Shown piece after piece: positions 61,169-64,000 of a DNA stretch of 64,000 bases; position 1 is the first letter of the stretch, and the number at the start of each line of letters is the position of its first letter. A program made the translations under genes and the position numbers. The notes beneath the pieces were generated by a model. That model saw only the letters and a program-made list of their open reading frames with translations, was not told the origin of the DNA and ran no database searches. Source of the stretch: an uncultured Lachnospiraceae bacterium (lineage in GTDB: Bacteria; Bacillota; Clostridia; Lachnospirales; Lachnospiraceae); contig CACZBD010000005.1 in assembly GCA_902779305.1 (NCBI GenBank), forward strand, positions 1-64,000. The letters run 5' to 3'.

Positions 61169-63901
61169 ATGCGAAAGATGATCGGCGTGCTGCTGGCACA
61201 GTTGGAAGAAAATACACAGACTCGTTTCATGAAAGCTTTCATGAAGGAAGCATATGCGCATGACTATGACATATGTGTATTTTCCATGTACCAGAAATAC
61301 CAGGAAACAGAGCAGCGCAACGTCGGTGACTCCAATATTTTCTCTCTGATCCGCTTCGACCGTTTTGACGGGATCGTGATCATGCTGGATACGATCCTGA
61401 CACCGGGACTTGAAAACAAACTTCTGCAGCAGATCAAAGAGAACTTTCAAGGACCGGTCGTGATCGTGGACCGGGAAAGCAAGCTGTTTGACTACATTCT
61501 GATGGATCACTATTCCCCCATTGTGGAACTGACCAATCACCTGATCGATGTACACGGTTTTACGGACATCGCGTTTCTTGGCGGCAAAGAAGGGCATCCC
61601 CATTCCCTGCAGCGTTTGAACGGATTCTTAGACAGCATGAAAGCGCACGGTCTCACCGTAAGGGAAGACCGTGTTTGTCACGGCAATTTCTGGTTTGACA
61701 GCGGAAAGCGGTTTGCAAACGATCTGATCGCCAAAAACGATCTGCCGCAGGCGATCCTTTGTGCCAACGATTATATGGCGATCGGTGTGGCCTCGGTTCT
61801 TTCGGAACACGGTTACAGGATCCCTGAAGACATCGCCATTGCCGGGTATGATTCCAACGAAGAAGGCAGGACATCGCCCGTCCCGCTGACTTCCGCCGAT
61901 ATTCCTGCTGCCAAGTGCGGCATCATGTGCTTTAACAAGCTCCACCTTTCCATCACCGGCGAAGAACTTCCGACACCCGAAATGAAGGCGGATATCCTGA
62001 TCGGCGGCAGTTGCGGCTGTAAGGATTTTCAGCCCGGTTACACGAAGACCAACCGGGACGAATGGAAGACCGATCATTCCGAAAGAAGCTACTATTCCGA
62101 TTTTAACCATATTACGGAAGACATGCTCTGCCAGAGCGACTACAAGGCATTTTTCCATACCCTTGCCGTCTATTCCTATCAGATCAGGCCGTTTACGAAT
62201 TACTGGATCTGCTTAAACGATACCTTCATGGATCCCATCACCTTTACCGGCGAGAACGCCAGAAGGCAGGGATATTCCGACACCATGCACATGGTGATCA
62301 AATGCGGGCAGCTGCTGCCCGATGCCGACCCGGATGCGGTCGATCTTGACCGTACGTTCCCCGTAACACAAATGCTTCCCGAGCTTGACGAGGAACGGGA
62401 CTACCCCACAACTTTTATTTTTACACCGATGTTCTTTGAGGATAAATGTTTCGGCTATGCCGTGCTGAATCCCGGCAAAGACGTCCAGCTGCATGATGTG
62501 ACTTTCCGGATCTGGATGCGAAACGTCAATCAGGGAATTGAGGCGTTTTACCGCCAGAAAGCGCTGAGCCAGCTCATCGGGCAGATCAAAGCCGACCAGG
62601 TGCGCGACAAACAGACCGGCCTATACAACTATCAGGGCTTTCATGAAATGCTCGCCGAAAAGATCGCGCAGAATGCGGATTCCGGAAAAGAACTGGCCAT
62701 TATCGCCATTGACATCGAAGATCTTCGCGGGATCAATGAGAATTATTCCCGCAGCGGCGGAGATTCCGCGATCGCGGCACTCTCGCTGTTTATCGCAAGC
62801 GTGACGCATGAAGGAGAATTCTGCGGCCGTTTGAGCAATGATGAGTTCCTGATCGGGATCGTCAGCAGGGATTGTGTGGAACGTTATGCGCACATCATCT
62901 CCAAGATCCCGAAAGAGGGCATCGTCTATTATGACAGCAACCATAACGAACACCACACGTTCATTCATCACGAAATGCGGCATTATCCGCTCCTGCCGAC
63001 GCTTGATCTGGATTTTGTGATCAACCAGACCGTCAATGCGAAAAATCATTCCAAGAAACTGCACCTGCAAAAGCAGGCCAAGCTGGCGGAGCTGCCGGAG
63101 GAGATCCTCTCCAAATGCAAGGATGTTTCGCAGGTACTGGATACCGCCGATCTCACGCATTTCTTCCAGCCGATCGTGCGTGCAAACGACGGAACGGTCT
63201 TCGGCTATGAAGCCCTGATGCGCTATCACGATCCGGCCAGGCTGGCTCCACTTGATATCCTGCAGTGCGCAACGATCTTAAACCGATTGTATGATGTACA
63301 GAAGATCACCTTCAACGGGGTTTTGGACCGCATAGAAGCCGCGCCGGATGCTTTTGTCGGAAAGAAGATCTTTGTCAACAGCCTGCCTTCCTACCGCATG
63401 AAAGGCAAAGACCGTGCCGATGTCAGCGCCCGTCTTGCAAATCATCGCGGGCAGATCGTTGTGGAATATACGGAGTCCTCGGAATTCAGTGATGAGGAAC
63501 TGGACAGACAGAAAAAAGACAATCAGGCTCTTGATATTGAAGAAGCGCTTGATGATTACGGGAGTGGTTATTCGAATGCGAACAATCTGATCCGCTACTG
63601 CCCCCGTTATGTGAAAATAGACCGCATGCTGATCTCTGACATCCATATCAATGCGCAGAAGCGTCATTTTGTGCAGAGCATCATTTCCTATGCCAGCCAG
63701 AACAATATCCTGACTCTGGCGGAAGGTGTGGAAACAGCGGACGAACTCCGCTGCGTCATCACCCTTGGCGTGGACCTGATCCAAGGCTATTATACGGGTT
63801 ATCCCGCCGAGGAACCGGCCCAGGCCATTGATGATGAGGTCAGTGCACAGATCCGCCGCTATTACCGCAGCAAAGATCAGTTCACTTCCGTGATCGGGTA
63901 A
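61169..63901 (+). CDS. LacI-type sensor-GGDEF-EAL protein
   Basis: The 910-residue protein has an N-terminal LacI/periplasmic-binding-type sensor (about 3-290, with IAFLGGKEGHPHSLQRLNGF and AILCANDYMAIGVASVL) but no DNA-binding head and no signal peptide. A middle region of unknown type follows (about 300-470). The GGDEF domain has a modified motif SNDEF near 555. The EAL domain keeps YEALMRY near 680, DDYGSGYSN near 790 and AEGVET. The protein should break down c-di-GMP in response to a small cytoplasmic ligand, perhaps a sugar. An upstream ATG at 61127 would place the -10 box inside the gene, so 61169 is preferred; the N-terminal RKMIGVLL matches the first strand of the fold. Confidence 0.85.
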   Translation: MRKMIGVLLAQLEENTQTRFMKAFMKEAYAHDYDICVFSMYQKYQETEQRNVGDSNIFSLIRFDRFDGIVIMLDTILTPGLENKLLQQIKENFQGPVVIVDRESKLFDYILMDHYSPIVELTNHLIDVHGFTDIAFLGGKEGHPHSLQRLNGFLDSMKAHGLTVREDRVCHGNFWFDSGKRFANDLIAKNDLPQAILCANDYMAIGVASVLSEHGYRIPEDIAIAGYDSNEEGRTSPVPLTSADIPAAKCGIMCFNKLHLSITGEELPTPEMKADILIGGSCGCKDFQPGYTKTNRDEWKTDHSERSYYSDFNHITEDMLCQSDYKAFFHTLAVYSYQIRPFTNYWICLNDTFMDPITFTGENARRQGYSDTMHMVIKCGQLLPDADPDAVDLDRTFPVTQMLPELDEERDYPTTFIFTPMFFEDKCFGYAVLNPGKDVQLHDVTFRIWMRNVNQGIEAFYRQKALSQLIGQIKADQVRDKQTGLYNYQGFHEMLAEKIAQNADSGKELAIIAIDIEDLRGINENYSRSGGDSAIAALSLFIASVTHEGEFCGRLSNDEFLIGIVSRDCVERYAHIISKIPKEGIVYYDSNHNEHHTFIHHEMRHYPLLPTLDLDFVINQTVNAKNHSKKLHLQKQAKLAELPEEILSKCKDVSQVLDTADLTHFFQPIVRANDGTVFGYEALMRYHDPARLAPLDILQCATILNRLYDVQKITFNGVLDRIEAAPDAFVGKKIFVNSLPSYRMKGKDRADVSARLANHRGQIVVEYTESSEFSDEELDRQKKDNQALDIEEALDDYGSGYSNANNLIRYCPRYVKIDRMLISDIHINAQKRHFVQSIISYASQNNILTLAEGVETADELRCVITLGVDLIQGYYTGYPAEEPAQAIDDEVSAQIRRYYRSKDQFTSVIG

Positions 63902-63919
63902 GATCACCCGCCTTGATCT

Positions 63920-64000
63920 TTATTCCCAACCTGTAATATTTGTTTTCCCGGGAAGTCCTGCCGGCATGTTGCCAAAGTCAGCAAGCACCTGCTCGAGCGA
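63920..64000 (-). CDS. C-terminal end of a gene entering from the right
   Basis: The minus-strand frame ending in TAA at 63920-63922 is open to the window edge and encodes 26 residues with a natural-looking composition (VLADFGNMPAGLPGKTNITGWE). It converges on the preceding plus-strand gene. The family cannot be named. Confidence 0.5.
   Translation of the reverse strand, partial: SLEQVLADFGNMPAGLPGKTNITGWE

Overview
The window looks like a chromosomal segment of a clostridial Firmicute, most likely Lachnospiraceae or a close relative. The evidence is AddAB instead of RecBCD, a fused SecDF, a MurE carrying the meso-DAP motif DNPR, strong AGGAGG ribosome binding sites, several TTG starts backed by such sites, TTGACA/TATAAT-type promoters, and many lipoproteins. 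There are no rRNA genes, phage genes, complete insertion sequences or CRISPR arrays. The family assignment is inference from gene content, not from a search.

Region 1 (1-12.1 kb): an AraC regulator, AddB and AddA form an overlapping minus-strand operon. Divergent from it run a 52-residue small ORF, a soluble chemoreceptor-like protein, a LytTR regulator, a LiaF-like membrane protein, a small membrane protein, a DUF6765-type protein and an HdeD/DUF308-type membrane protein. The chemoreceptor-like gene and the lytTR gene sit behind two copies of one terminator-plus-operator cassette.

Region 2 (12.1-20.3 kb): two lipoprotein genes, then a minus-strand amino-acid uptake operon. One promoter drives a 38-codon leader peptide packed with Cys and Met codons, then one chimeric lipoprotein that joins a polar-amino-acid/cystine-type binding domain to a MetQ/NlpA-type domain. 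After it come MetN, MetI, two polar-amino-acid permeases and their ATPase. This reads as two ABC importers sharing one two-headed receptor under a sulfur-amino-acid attenuator-like leader, and it is the most unusual system in the window.

Region 3 (20.3-34.3 kb): 80-bp palindromic repeats (REPIN-like) and their half copies separate an EAL-domain protein, a two-subunit ABC exporter, a threonine-aldolase-like enzyme, a 50-codon basic ORF, a cyclophilin-like lipoprotein and a 2055-residue secreted repeat protein. Several of these genes take their stop codon from the repeat.

Region 4 (34.5-44.4 kb): tRNA-Leu(AAG), a metallophosphoesterase, an RsiV-like lipoprotein, and a 1727-residue lipoprotein whose acidic five-residue repeats are fused through a Glu/Ala linker to a complete M13 metallopeptidase. 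Then come a pseudouridine synthase and a small conserved-looking protein.

Region 5 (44.4-64 kb): beta-mannosidase, an RfbH/RfbG pair for CDP-dideoxyhexose synthesis, MurE, RecJ, SecDF, a zinc-ribbon membrane protein, a CorC/HlyC family protein, UDP-glucose dehydrogenase, a small HTH regulator with its own operator, a STAS-kinase fusion, and a LacI-type sensor-GGDEF-EAL protein that appears to be translated from a leaderless mRNA.
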